Of a stretch of 64,000 nt of DNA, positions 19,023 to 31,798 are shown piece after piece; the stretch's first letter is position 1; every line of letters begins with the position of its first letter. The stretch is from NCBI GenBank assembly GCA_911728435.2, contig OU452198.1, positions 2,728,001 through 2,792,000 on the forward strand, given 5' to 3'. The notes beneath the pieces were generated by a model that worked only from the letters and a program-made list of their open reading frames with translations, made no database searches and had not been told where the DNA came from. Both the position numbers and the translations under genes were made by a program. Source of the stretch: Apoderus coryli (Eukaryota; Arthropoda; Insecta; Coleoptera; Attelabidae).

Positions 19023-21766
19023 GTAATGACGAATGGTTGCGCGTAGATGTTTCTAACAATGCACGAACGAATGTCGCATTCGAACAGCCCGATTCATTCG
19101 ATGACGAGAACGTCGGACACAACAGTGGCGGTTACGGTTCGGACCTTGAAAAAGACCACGTTTTACCCACATCAGCACCAGCTGCAGATATTTTGAAGAA
19201 CAACAATAACAAGAACTATAATAACCCAAATCGGTACAATAACGATCGATTAAAACCGGATTTTAATAATAATAATAACAATGAGGAAGTGACTGAGAAT
19301 GTGTATAAAACCACAACGCATATGATGCGTAATGTACGGCCTACGAAATCAATTTACGGTAAAGCGTCACCGTCATACGTACCACCGTCACGGGCGTTCT
19401 TTACCCCACCGTTACCACCAGAGTACCAGAACCCGTTCGCGGATAAACCAACGTTGCGCGGTACGAATTCAGACAGTTTCGCGAATCGAAGGCCGCTACC
19501 GCCTCCTTCGTTAATGCCAAACAAGGATCGCATCCCGTTTCGACCGGATCTACCTAAAGTTAATATTGAAAAACTACCCGAAAGACCAAATAATGAACCA
19601 CCATCACGAGTTCATAACAATAACAATTCAAATAACGACAACAAAAACGAGAAAAAGAAGAGTTTGAATACACCATCGCAAACAGTACGCCTAGGCGACT
19701 TTTATGCAAATAGAAATGTCAATGAAAGCGGTTTTGAGTACGAGAAATCGTATGTGCCATCGATAACGCGAATTCTAAGCGGTTCAAATGGACGTCAAGA
19801 CGATATTCCGGATATTTTGTTGCGTACTGTTACGGCAACACCGCATTTGGAACGGTTTGAACCTAAAGCACCACCGAAAACGCGAGCTCCAGCTGCAGAA
19901 CCCAGCCTGAACCTGCATCCGGAGACTGAAAATCGCCACCCGTTACTGGAGGAAGAGAACAATAACCAAAAGAACAATACGAACGATTCGGTAGTGCATT
20001 TGGAGGATAATATCACTAAAAAGGACGATAATAATGTGAAGATTGATCGATCGGAAAGCGTAACTGTGCGTAAAGATCCAATCGCGCCGGTTACGAACAC
20101 CAAAAAGCGCACGTATACAGTTGAGGACGTGACAACGCAAATGAGTGACAGCGTGAATCTTCCGAACGTTAAAGAGAAGGAGAATAACGTTACCAAAGCG
20201 AGTTCTGATGAGATTTGGTTGATTTGTTGGAACGTGCACGTATATCTAGTTGTTATAGGTTATGTTCTCTTAGCGATGTTCTCGATATACAAGTTAATTC
20301 GATACGAGAACGATCCACATATGTTTTCCAAGAGTTATTTCCTAACTATCCATCTAATGCTTACGGTTATATGCGTTTTAAGGATCTTCTATTTAACTTA
20401 TGATCCGTACAATAAGGATGAGAGCTTTAAGAACTTTTTCTTATACGATTTCCTACACAGCTTTCCACTAAGTTTGCTTGCAACAACTTTCGCAGTGTTA
20501 ATTCTGTTTCTATTGAAACGTACTTTGACGCATCTGGAAGTTAAAACGCGGCCAGTGATTCTGGTTGTGTTCGCCCTGCTCCATATACTGTTATGCTTCA
20601 TTTTGAGCATAGTGGAAAGCCTGGGATACTTGGAGAAAGCCAACTTAACGATATGCAAACCGATATTCGTTTTACTGGCTTGGGCATTGGGTTGTAGCTA
20701 TTTGTATCTCTATCGAATAATCAAGAACGTTTTAGCGAAAAAGAGTCAAAATCTATCGGAAATTTGCACGCAAAACATCTCGTACGCCAGCCACATCACC
20801 ATCGCTGTAGCGTTGTTATTTATCTTACTAGGATTCCTCCAGCTTTACGCGTTATTCTGTATTAAAGTTGATCGATTCAACGGCGATATTAAATATCATT
20901 GGATACTTTGGAGTTTCGAACTCAGCGTGAGATTCATCGAAATCTCTATCATAACGTTACTAGCGATCGTGGTTAGCCTGCGAATGTCCCAACGCGAAAA
21001 ACAGTCTGCTGGAGGCTTTCCTCTATTCCCCTGCACAACTAGCGACTCAAGCACCGATAATATCTATCCAAACAACTGTAATACCAATCCTAACGCTTTG
21101 AATTACAGTCGACAGGAAATGATTATGGATAACATACCTACGGAACCAATTGAGCGTCCAAATCTACTTAAAAATGCGTTTCAAAATGACTCGTTCGACA
21201 AAAAGTCGACTCTTGAGCGTTACCAAAGCGACAGTGAGCGTAATAGTAATTTCGATCGATTCGAACGGCCTAAATGGGGCTCAGATCGTTTCGATTCCCG
21301 TCAGAATATCGATCAAAATATGAGTAGTAACTTTGCTCAGCCCAGTTCAGGGAATTTCGAGCGTGCCATTCACAATTCAATGCGTAATGAGCGATCATCT
21401 GCACGCAAAGTTGCGTATGATAGTGCGAAGTATTACGCGAACAATGAGGATTACCATCATGATATTGTGAGTAATTCTGAACGCAACATTTATAGTGAGC
21501 CAGTGGAGAATCCCAATGCGCATCATCAGTATGAGCGTACGCGGCATGAGTTTGAGCGATCAGACTTTGATAGACGATCGCGTAACTCGTCGAATACGTC
21601 TGGACGTAGATCGACGGGTAGATCACGTAGTAAGAATCATCCACGGCCACATTTAGGCGTGCAAACGTTGCCGAATCACGATCGGCAACAGACGATGTTG
21701 GTGGATGAGCAGGGTTTCGTGCGATTCAAGCAAATGCGCGACCAGAATCATTATAGCGATGCGTAA
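19023..21766 (+). CDS. PRRT3/PRRT4-like multispanning membrane protein, coding exon 2 (last)
   Basis: Continues exon 1 in phase after TTATGTTACAG and ends with TAA at 21764-21766; the joined protein is about 1120 residues. The first two-thirds is hydrophilic and Asn/Pro/Asp/Lys-rich, with proline blocks such as PSYVPPSRAFFTPPLPPEY and KAPPKTRAPAAEPS. About seven hydrophobic helices follow at whole-protein residues 604-864: LVVIGYVLLAMFSIYKL, FLTIHLMLTVICVLRIFYL, SLLATTFAVLILFLL, ILVVFALLHILLCFILSIV, PIFVLLAWALGCSYLYLY, ITIAVALLFILLGFLQLYAL and ISIITLLAIVVSLRM. The tail is rich in Arg, Ser and Asn (ERS/FDR repeats) and probably cytosolic. The membrane core resembles the conserved region of proline-rich transmembrane proteins 3 and 4; their function in insects is not something I can state. 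Codon use is balanced and GC-richer than the flanks, which supports a real gene. Confidence 0.88.
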
Positions 21767-24700
21767 TGTTTAGTTAGGCCGATGGGAAAGTGCACAAAAG
21801 GGGAGGTGTTTCTGTGAGAAGAGATCTGATAATTGGGAATTTTGAAGATTAGTGGATAGGAGCGGGAACAGTTGCTTTGTTTGAAATGAAGAGTCAATTT
21901 TTTACACACAAATTTACATTGTCTTTGGTTTCTTTGAACGAAACATGATTCATCGAACATCTAGACTTTAATCATCTACTTATTCTTGAAGTAGCTTTTC
22001 CCTAATTTTCTTTGCAATTTGCATTATCGTTGCACTCAAAATGTCACGCGAATGTTTATTCTGTTTGAAGATAGTCAATGAAATTATCTTCAAATAACGG
22101 CGATATGACTTTGCATCTTTGGAGCTGAATATCGTATTTGAGGTCATTGTTTTGGCTGTATATTCCTCTCAGACATGAAGTAATAGACCGACATTACAAT
22201 TGTCACAAAGATTCGCCTTATTTGCTGTAAATCATTGAATCATTCTCAATAAACACTATCAAATATATTTTTGCCAAAGGCCAGTTCCTTTCAGCTCATT
22301 GTTTTGGGTAGTCTTCCTTTCGGGTTTGAATTGAGACACCACAATTCCAATTGACACAGCTGATAAACTGATATTCCTTACAAAAGCACTGCATGCTAAC
22401 TAGGTACCGGTTTGACCACCAGTTCTCAATTCTTTATCCACCATACTTAGCTGAGTGTGTTCAATACTTTTTCTGCCTGATACTCTTTAGGATGCCACTC
22501 TAAGAGAGACGCTTTGATATTATTGATTGATTGATATTATATTGATCAAATTTTAGAGACTTGTAGCAAAGTTTTACTATGGAATAAATTCATATCTGGG
22601 CCCATAACCTCTGACTAACAGTAATATCCAGGCAAATTACGTAACAAATACGCTTAATTTATCTTGTATTCTCAAAAAGATTCACCCTCGGCATTTTATA
22701 CGATAATAATACGATGGAACCCCTCAACAAATACCTTTATATAGACGACCCTTCGTAACAAATAAGGCAATGTGTTGTAAAAAGATGTGTTTCGTTCACA
22801 CACGTATCCCGTTCATTCGCTTTAAAATTCCAAAAGAATACCGCGATTATAATAATCATAATTTCTTATTATCGATTTCTTTCCATTTATAAAACAGTAA
22901 CCGACCTTCGTTTTTGCCTACTTTTTCATGCGGCATCAGGTAGATAATAAAATGATAATACTATTATTATACAATCATGCCTAGAGGGTTTTTTCGCTTT
23001 GTTTTACAAAGAAAAAATACTTTTACTCATAACGGAAGTTATACTTTATGGAATCGACCAATGATTAATAGAAATTCTTCTTAATTCCACTGTCAGAAAA
23101 AGAAAATTGAACAAAAACTTGAAACTCTTACGGAAAATCGTTATCCCACTTCTGTTGATCATTCGACTCACGAGTTTGTATTGTAGAAAAGACTCCAAAC
23201 AAGTCTCGTTGAACTTACTCTTCATGACGTACTGATTATGATTAGGCGACCGTTGAGGGGCTTTGGGAAACGGTGAGCCTTCTGAGCTTACGTGATGGTT
23301 TACCTGAGATCTTTGATCACGACCTTAATGTACACTTTGAGATTGAAATTCAATGCCAACATATTCCCTGATCAATTTTGCATTTTGACTTGAATGCTCT
23401 AAAAATAAATGCCGTTGAAAGGTCAGTTTCACCTTTGGCATCTGATTAACTGTTAACCGTTTCAACCCCGAGGTTCTCTTAATTGAAGGATTAATGCAAT
23501 GAAAAATTTGCAAACTTATTAAGAAAATCTGAATGAGGAATTGGTGAAACTGGGCCTGATGACGGGAGAATGGCGCGAAATCTCCAATGTCAGCATGCAG
23601 AGTAACGATGAGTTTCCGGGACACTTTGGGTTTGTTAAGACAACAGGTGAATTTATGGCCAGGAAGAGCACATTTGCAAGCTGATTGTTCTGTTAACTTG
23701 AGAGTGCTGGTGGACTTTTTTATTGCCTCAGGTCGATTGAGGATCAGCTTGTGCATCAGCAGGGTAAAGAAATCTGCAGGCAGATTAAATAATTCATCGT
23801 GAATCCGCTTTTAGGTTTTGTTTCTGAACGCGATTGCCTCCAAGTCAAAATGGAAATAGAGAGATCCCACATGAAATAGCAGAGTTTATAGGGATATATA
23901 GACGCTTTTGAGTCAGAATAACGATTCTTTCTTATTGGATACCGTTACCTTCAAGTCATAATGATAATAGGCAAAGATCTCAGATAGGAACTATTGTGGA
24001 CCTTCGAGCTGAGTTTAGAGATTTCGATAGGGGAATTTAGGATTTAGGTGAAGTGGTAAAACGTGTTTTATGTAATCAGATTTTCGTTTACACTATTTTT
24101 TTTGTTTTGACGAACAAAGTTCGCATTATGCACTAAAGATGCTATTTGGATGTCTCAAGGTAATGCGTTAGTATAATAATAGTATAATATCAAAGATTTA
24201 ATCGACGAAATAAAAAGACAAAGTCAAGAAACTCATGAAAGTTGTTAGGTATACTTAATAAAATTTACAAGTTATCACACGTACGAACATAAAATGGTAA
24301 GCAAACGGAATTTGTTTTACAGTGATAGTCCTACTAAGTATTATATATTTAATAATACTCATATTGTGTACAGTATTTCCACAAACTTATAGATGTTGAG
24401 ATAATAATAGTGATTTAAACGAAAGTTATTAAAATACTAGGATGCAAAATGGAATTTATTAGGAAAATATATTTATTAGTTTTGCAAAGAAAAAAAAATT
24501 AGGAGAACGACAAATAACTTAATAGAATCACTTTTTTCTTTCTTTTTATTTCTTTGGACAGATCGAAGATTTAGAATGCATTTTTTGTTTGTTTTTCAGT
24601 TTATTTTGTCATTGTCATGACAAACAACAAGGTTGTTTCAGAATGTAATTCACAAAGTACCACAGCCTTTTATTAACGAATGCTAACGAACATGCCAGGT

Positions 24701-25000
24701 TTGTCAAAATCAAGGCAAAGTTTTTTCAATAATTATTAATAAAAAATACCAATTTTCATAAATCTTTGACACCCTGTATCTCGAAAATTTGTTCTTTCAA
24801 AATTACAAGGAATCACATCACCCCTTCAAATTGAAGTCATCACTCTGTATAAGGGTTTTTTCTTGAAGTTGACTTCCTTAATTTTCTTATAAAAGTTTGG
24901 GTTACTATAATGGGTTTGTTGTTTTCTATCCATTATAAGAATTTAGTTAGTTTACTTAGTTTTACAAATGACCGACCCAGTCTGTGTATTGTTTTTTCCC
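21767..25000 (+). other. 3' flank, probable 3' UTR then gene-less sequence
   Basis: AATAAA signals at 22248-22253 and 22583-22588 are the nearest polyadenylation candidates for the PRRT-like gene. The rest up to about 24700 is free of recognised transposons, unlike most of the window. The minus-strand ORF 23325-23756 has no recognisable family. 24770-24850 carries two CTGTAT motifs of the MITE-end type. Confidence 0.5.
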
Positions 25001-25079
25001 GTAGAACTTCGCGCAAAAAAAATATTATTCGTTTAACCAAGCTAAATATATTTTTTTTAATTCCGATTTTTTTACAGAA

Positions 25080-27660
25080 AAAGAAACTCGGAATTTTTCA
25101 ATTATGACTTTTTATAGAATTCGGTTAAAAAACTAGGAATTTTTTATCATTCTCACTTTTTTTGACAGAAATCTGTAAAAAAAAACTCGTAATTTTTTTG
25201 CAGAATTCTGCGAAAAATCTCGGAAGTTTTTTATCATTCTAACATTTTTAATAGAATTCTGTAAAAAAACTGGTAATTTTTTATTATTCTAACTTTTTTT
25301 ACAAAATTCTGTAAAAAACTCGGAATTCTTCATTTCTGAGTTTTTTTTTTTGCAGAATTCTGTAAAAAATCTCTGAATTTTTTATCATTCTCCCTTTTTT
25401 TTTTTACAGAACAACGTAAATAAATGGGAATTTTGTAGCATTCTTCCTTGTGTAAAAAAAGCTCGTAATTTTTCAATTCTGACTTTCTTTGAAGAATTCT
25501 GTAAAAAAATTCGGAATTTTTTTATCGTTCTCACTTTTTTTTACAGAATTCCCATTTTTTACAGAATTCTGCAAAAAAAGTCAGAATTGAAACATTCCGA
25601 GTTTTACCCTAGATTTTTTACAGAATTCTGTAAAGAAACTCGTAATTTTTCAATTCTGACTTGTGCAAACTTGGAATTTTTTACCATTCTGACTTTTTTT
25701 GCAGAATTCTGTAAAAAAAAAGTGAGAAAGATAAAAAAATTCCGATTGTTTTTACAGAATTCTTCAAAGAAAGCCAGAATTGAAAAATTACGAGTTTTTT
25801 TACACAAGGGAGTTTTTTTTACAGAAATCTGTAAAGAACCTCGTAATTTTTCATTTCTGAGTTTTTTGCAGAATTCTGTAAAAAATCTAGGAATTTTTTA
25901 ACATTCTCACTTTTTTTTACAAATTCGGTAAAAAATGGGATTTTTTTTATCATTCTCACTTGTGTGAAAAACTCGTAATTTTTCAATTCTGACTTTCTTG
26001 GGAGAATTCTGTAAAAACTGATTTTTTTTATCATTCTCCCTTTTTTTACAGAATTCCCATTTTTTACAGAATTCTGCAAAAAAGTCATAATGATAAAAAG
26101 TTCAGAGTTTTTTTTTTACAGAATACAGAAGAATTCTGACTTTAGTGCAGAATTCTCTAAAAAACTCGGAATTTTTTATCATTATGACTTTTTTGCAGAA
26201 TTCTGTAAAAAATGAGAATTCTGTAAAAAAAAGGGAGAATGATAAAAAAATTCAGTTTTTACAGAATTCTCCAAAGAAAGTCAGAATTCTAACTTTTTTT
26301 TACAGAATTTTGGAATCGTCCTAACTTTTTTTACAGAATTCTGTAATTTTTTTTTTCAATTCTGACTTTTGTGCAGAATTCTCTAAGAAACTCGGAATTT
26401 TTTTATCATTCTAACTTTTTTTACAGTATTCTGTCAAAAAACTCGATATTTTAATGACTCTGTATATACTTTCTCGCAGAACTTCGCGCAAAAAAAATAT
26501 TATTGGGTTAGCCAAGCAAAATTCTTCGCTTTCGTAAGCTCATACAATTTTTTTTTTAGAATTTCGATTTTTTTTACAGAAAAAAACCCAGAAATCTTTA
26601 TCGTCCCAACTTTTTTTACAGAATTCTGTAAAAAAACTCGAAATTTTTCAATTCTGACTTTTGTGCAGAATTCTCTAAAAAACTCGGAATTTTTTATTAT
26701 TATGACTTTTTTGCAGAATTCTGTAAAAAATGGGAATTCTGTAAAAAATGGGAATTCTGTAAAAAAATTCAATTTTTACAGAATTCTCCAAAGAAAGTCA
26801 GAATTGAAAAATTACGAGTTTTTTACACAAGTGAGAATGATAAAAAAATCCCATTTTTTTACCGAATTTGTAAAAAAAGTTAGATTTTGTACAGAATTCT
26901 GCAAAAAAACTCAGAAATGAAAAATTACGAGCTTCTTTACAGAATTCTGTAAAAAAAAACTCGGAATGTTTTCAAATCTGACTTTTGTTAATTTTCTAAA
27001 AAAAAATCGGAATGTTTCAATTCTGACTTTCTTTGAAGAATTCTGTAAAAAAATTCGGATATTTTTATCGTTCTCACTTTTTTTTACAAATTCGGTAAAA
27101 AAATGGGATTTTTTTTATCATTCTTACTTGTGTAAAAAACTCGTAATTTTTCAATTCTGACTTTATTTGGAGAATTCTGTAAAAACTGAATTTTTTTATC
27201 ATTCTCCCTTTTTTTTACAGAATTCCCATTTTTTACAAAATTCTGAAAAAAGTCATAATGATAAAAAATGCCGAGTTTTTTAGAGAATTCTGCACAAAAA
27301 GCAGAATTGAAAAATTTCGAGTTTTTTTACAGAATTCTGTAAAAAAAGTTAGGACAATAAAAATTTCCGGGTTTTTTTCTGTAAAACAAAATTGTATAAG
27401 CTCACGAAAGCGAAGAATTTTGCTTGGCTAGCCCAATAATATTTTTTGAGAGAGAATATACAGAGTCATTAAAATTCCGAGTTTTCTTACAAAATTCTAT
27501 AAAAAAAGTTAGAATGATAAAAAATTTCTAGTTTTCTTACAAAACTCTGTAAAAAAAGTTAGAATGATACAAAATTCCGAGTTTTTTACAGAATTCTGCA
27601 AAAAAAAAACAGAATTTAAAAATTCTGAGTTTTTTTACAGAATTCTGCAAAAAAAGTTTT
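25080..27660. repeat. AT-rich palindromic minisatellite, unit about 50 bp
   Basis: Some fifty copies of the core TTTACAGAATTCTGTAAA (a palindrome containing GAATTC) alternate with a spacer of the type CTCGGAATTTTTTATCATTC-TGACTTTT, in both orientations. Typical spacing near the left end is about 50 bp (cores near 25205, 25255, 25305, 25355). ORFs here are by-products of the repeat. Confidence 0.9.
26460..26600. repeat. Embedded non-satellite block, inverted partner at 27350-27480
   Basis: GAACTTCGCGCAAAAAAAAT, GCCAAGCAAAATTCTTCGCT and TTTCGTAAGCTC occur here and, reverse-complemented, at about 27350-27475. Related copies stand at about 25000-25050 and 28170-28230, at the two edges of the array. 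The blocks may be the ends of the ancestral element from which the array grew. Confidence 0.7.
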
Positions 27661-28960
27661 AGAACATTTTTTTTTTGGATGCACATATACCAATTAGCAA
27701 TTATTTAACGTAATTATTTTAAAAATTGATATAAAAATCGTCAAACCTGACAAAATGACAGACTTAATTAAAACGATCTCTAAGGTTCCCTTTGAAACGA
27801 AACACTAGATATAAAATCGATCCTCACAAACGCTGTTGAAAAATAAACTTTAAATAAAGGAAATTACTACTATGTTTGACATTTGACATGGCTAAAAATA
27901 AATTTGAAAACAACAAAATTGCATAGATACAGATAATATTTTCCAAAATCGACTTCGACGCATGCATTTGAGATTTTATTGTAGCAATTTGTTTTAAAAT
28001 CATAAAGTAACAAAAAATCAAAGAGATGTAAAGCCAAAGCTTAGCATCATAAAAATATTTAGAACAACAACATTTATCTCTAAAAAAAAATGTGTTGATC
28101 AAAGCCAAATTTAAAATGAAACTACAGCCTTACAGTCTATACCTCATTCATTTTGGCCCATTCTGTATATTGTTCTTTCTCGCATAACTTCGCGCAAAAA
28201 AAAATTATTGGTCTATCAAAGTAAAATTTATTTAGACCAAAACTTGGATGCGAAAATGCTCGTTAGCAATTCAAATGTTTCAAATTTTCTTTATTCAGTC
28301 TTAGATAAATAATTTTATTTATGTAAAATATTTTGATTGCAAATAAACTGTTTTTTATTAGGTATTATATACGCAAATTGCTACAATAATCATCAATTTA
28401 ATTTATTAAACTAGAAAAGGGGGAAAATATAGATAAATGTTCCAAATAAAACTTACAGCACCTACTTACCTTCGTCTATTATAATAATAATATAAAATAG
28501 AACTAATAAACATTTTGCAAATATTTACTAAGGCAAACTATGATAATATGTGTATAATACAAAAAATAATAAAACAAAACAAATTAAATATACCTGGTGA
28601 GTTATTAATCATTAGATGAAGCTTGATATATCTGTCTCACCATGTATATGACTGATTTTAAGTTTTTAATACAGGGTGATATTTCAATAAGGCATAGTAA
28701 ATTCATATTTACTAATATTATATTATATTCACACTATTACACAAAATAAGTACATACATATAGATAAATATATGTAAACATATTTATTCTGATAAATATA
28801 CTTATGGGTTTTGATAAAATAGCTTAGAACCTATAAATTCGACTTTTCGATTGACCCCTGTATATTATTACGGTAAGATATTGACAAATTAGTGGGCTGT
28901 TACGCGATATTTAGAAAATGCTTAAAAAACTTTCAAAGTTAAAATTATTCCATACCATAA
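27661..28960. other. Gene-less AT-rich stretch
   Basis: No gene is supported. 28140-28240 repeats the edge block of the minisatellite. TACAGGGTGATATTTCAATA at 28671 is another MITE-type end. Confidence 0.45.
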
Positions 28961-29099
28961 TACAGGCTGTCCCATGCTGTATCTCCTAAACGCACAGAGA
29001 TATTCGAATGGGACAAAAACTGATCCAGTCCATTTCTAATAGGTACACTTTAATATGGCTTAGAAAAAAATATCCCAAAATTATAAAAAAATATACAGG

Positions 29100-29630
29100 G
29101 TGCAATTAAAATTTTTAACGTTAGGGGTTGTTGTAGATTGTTTTTCGGAGTCGTTTAGACGGTTTGGCCTCCCCTCACTTCGACCTTAAGAAGATCTTTT
29201 GTGAAGGACTCTAATCTATGAATTGCCCAGCTGTCCCACACTTTTCATAAAGTTGATGATTTCTCTGGGGGCTAAATTCCTTGCCTCGTCGAGTGTTAGG
29301 GTCACCCCTCCAAGGTGTTTTAGCCTTTTGCAGAAAAGTTCCATGCATTCACAGAGCACGTGTTCTGTTGTCTCTGTTGCGTCTTCGCAAAACCGACAAG
29401 TGTCGTCCTCGGTTAGGCCTATCTTTTTGAGATGGTACTTCACTGGGTGGTGCCCGTAAAAAGGCCTCTCCAGTTGGATAAGCTTCCTTGCGTTGGCCTC
29501 TGAAGGTTTGATAAACCTTTTTGATTGTCTTATGCCTGGAGTGTTTCTCCAGTAGGACTTAAGTTGTTCCTTTTCCCACCTCCGAAGTTCTTCCTTCATA
29601 TAGAATATAATAGAAACGAGACCCACTCCC
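29100..29630 (-). mobile_element. I-group LINE, post-RNase H tail (3' part)
   Basis: Minus strand. MKEELRRWEKEQLKSYWRN, RPFYGHHPVKYHLKKIGL and CRFCEDATETTEHVLCEC (Cys/His box) are the usual C-terminal end after the RNase H domain. It continues the RNase H domain at 30880-31378, from which it is separated by an inserted RT element. Confidence 0.82.
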
Positions 29631-29639
29631 CATATTAAA

Positions 29640-30885
29640 ATTAAAATGACATAAATACATTAGAAAATTAACCCCATTATTCACTATTAAAGAGCAATCG
29701 ATCCTTTAACTTTTTTTTAAAAGAGCTGTAACTTAGGTTCAGGAACTGTTCTCCAATCTCTGAATCATTGTACACACTGGGAACCACGTAAGAGAAGGTG
29801 CGCTTAAACAGCGTAGTACGGTGGCGAGGTATGTTAAGCAGATTACAATATCGCGTAGAACGATTATGGATTGCACATCGAAAAGAAAGTTTTGTACGCA
29901 AATATGTGGGATTTCCAGTTTTGAGAAGCTTGTATACGAAGCAAGCAATACGATATTTTAGTCCCAAAGTAAATAATTTATCACTCACATGGTCTCTCAT
30001 TCTAAGATTATTTATAAAACGTATGCATGAATTCTGAATCCGCTGGATTCTATTTTTTGAATGAGTATCCAGGCAAGGACCATACATGATATATGCATAA
30101 TTGTATTGTGAGAGCACCAGAGATTCACAAAGTTGTTTTTTTAATTTGCTACCTAAAACTGTCTTACTTCTATACAAATTCCTAAGTGATATAATAGACT
30201 TTTGTACTAATTTACCCACTTGCGTTTTAAATCTAAGGTCACTATCAAAAACGACTCCGAAATTCCTGGCTTCCCTTACCACAGGTAAGCCAACGTTATC
30301 TACAGCGAAAATCATATTTTGATAAGACCATTCCCGGTTTGATTCGAAAAACATAACCAGTGACTTTGATGGATTAAGCTTTAAACCACTTTTTGTGGAA
30401 TATTCGTAAATACTTTTGAGAGAATTGTTTATTTTTTCGACTGCAAGTTGACTTTGTTCTAATGAAAAACTAGTGTATAGCTGCGTGTCATCCGCATATC
30501 TCTGCATGTTACAATCCCTCGCGAACCGATCCATATCAAATGTATATATCAAAAACAACAGGGGTCCTAGAATTGATCCCTGTGGTACACTCCTCGTAAG
30601 CAGGAGTGGATCAGATACTTTACCTTCTAACTGAACACGCTGATATCTATTGGACAAGTAGCTTTCAAAAAAACGTACACTATTGTTATGAAACCCATAG
30701 TAATGTAGTTTGGCACATAACATCTGATGGTCCAAGGTATCGAAGGCTTTACTAAAATCGAGTAAAACTAACGCTGATGTTTCACCGCGATCCGAGGATA
30801 TTATTATATCGACGGTCTCAAGTCAGTCATGCTACTAACATTACTTCCCTTAGGCAACGGTATTACTACAGCTGTTTTCCACTAT
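29640..30885 (-). mobile_element. CR1/Jockey-group LINE RT fragment inserted in the I-group LINE
   Basis: Minus strand. It starts at AVVIPLPKGSNVSSMTDLRP (near 30790-30880), then jumps to GETSALVLLDFSKAFDTLDH (30730-30785), so about a hundred residues of the RT are deleted. From there a 352-codon frame is open to 29677. It has SVPQGSILGPLLFLIYTFDM, MQRYADDTQLYTSF (YADD) and the thumb and C-terminal region with SQYNYAYIMYGPCLD, ending LLFNSE. It separates the RNase H domain from the tail of the host LINE. Confidence 0.85.
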
Positions 30886-31378
30886 ATGGCTTTTTGGAAG
30901 GCCAAAGATGGGTTCCGGGCCGCAGAACGGAGCGTTTGCGCCCTCTCTTGCAAGTTGGTCCGCCGCTTCGTTCCCCTCTATGCCTTCATGTCTTGGCACC
31001 CATGTCAGAGTAATCTTTTTCCCCTGAGCTGCCAGTTGCTTTAGGGTCTGCTTGCATTCCCATGCTAGCTTTGACGTGAAGGTGTAAGACCTCAGTGCTT
31101 TTAACGCAGCTTGACTGTCTGCCATAATATTGATCTGCCGTTCCGGGATGCCTCTCTGCAGGCATTCTTGAGCACAACGATTAATAGCGTTGATCTCACT
31201 TGGAATATAGTGGGACTTTTCCCGAGAGATTCAGAGAGCCTACAATTTGGCCCGTATACTCCCATGCCTGTGTTCCCTTCTATTCCTTTTGAACCGTCCG
31301 TATACCAGACGGATGTGTTTTCTGGGAATCGTGGCGTCCGACGGTTTGTTAGGGCTTGTTACTAAGGGGTGAATATTT
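30880..31378 (-). mobile_element. I-group LINE, RNase H domain (5' part)
   Basis: Minus strand. WYTDGSKGIEGNTGMGVYG (first catalytic Asp), a one-base deletion near 31185, then ADSQAALKALRSYTF and TLTWVPRHEGIEGNEAADQL. The DNA is close to that of 63690-63990. The domain removes RNA from the RNA:DNA hybrid during retrotransposition. Confidence 0.85.
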
Positions 31379-31463
31379 AGGGGATGGTTTTTTTCTAAGC
31401 CATATTAAAGTGTATTAGAAATGAACCTACACACTTATGTCTCATTCATTGTGGAACACCCTG

Positions 31464-31724
31464 TATTTTAGTCAGGAAATTGTTTCAATAATAATTAAGA
31501 AATTACACTTTGGAAAAATATTTTTTTTCTATAAAAATCGTTGAAGTTTTATGTATACACCGTCCCGACTACTGGAAGTGTTTGAAAGGATCTGGGAGCA
31601 TGCAAGCGTTACAGAACCTTCCAATCACCCCAAATTGAAGTTTTTTATCGGAATTTTCTATTTGCTATGTAAATGGAAAATTCTATGCCCAGTTGAACTA
31701 TTAATATTGGATATTATGACTATA
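31464..31724. other. Gene-less spacer between transposon ends
   Basis: AT-rich, with no recognisable gene. ORF 31551-31787 runs into the next MITE and has no family resemblance. Confidence 0.4.
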
Positions 31725-31796
31725 CAGGGTGACCCACAGCGTATAACAGAATCAAAGTTTTTAATACTTTTCTACTATACGCTATAAACCACCCTG
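31725..31796. mobile_element. 72-bp mini-MITE
   Basis: TA-flanked (31723-31724, 31797-31798). CAGGGTGACCCACAGCGTAT at the left and CAGGGTGGTTTATAGCGTAT at the right (reversed) form the ends of a hairpin that takes up most of the element. Confidence 0.8.
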
Positions 31797-31798
31797 TA

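Larger units (their letters stand above)
28963..31463. mobile_element. MITE-like element interrupted by nested LINEs
   Basis: TA at 28961-28962 and 31464-31465 flank ends beginning CAGGCTGTCCCATGCTG and, reversed, CAGGGTGTTCCACAATG. Next to them the arms share CATTTCTAATA and CACTTTAATATGGCTTAG (29035-29062 left; reverse complement at 31388-31428). Everything between about 29080 and 31380 is later LINE sequence. Confidence 0.7.

Noticed and set aside
19037..19039. Translation start of the large exon at a TTG codon
   Set aside because: The frame is open through the splice acceptor at 19022 and joins in phase to the exon ending at 14137; no ATG is needed here.
23325..23802. Open frames on both strands downstream of the PRRT-like gene
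   Set aside because: No recognisable family, no splice or initiation support; the two strands are open together, as chance would allow in this composition.
25587..27160. ORFs rich in Phe, Lys and Asn on both strands
   Set aside because: They arise from the palindromic GAATTC minisatellite; the same peptide words appear on both strands.
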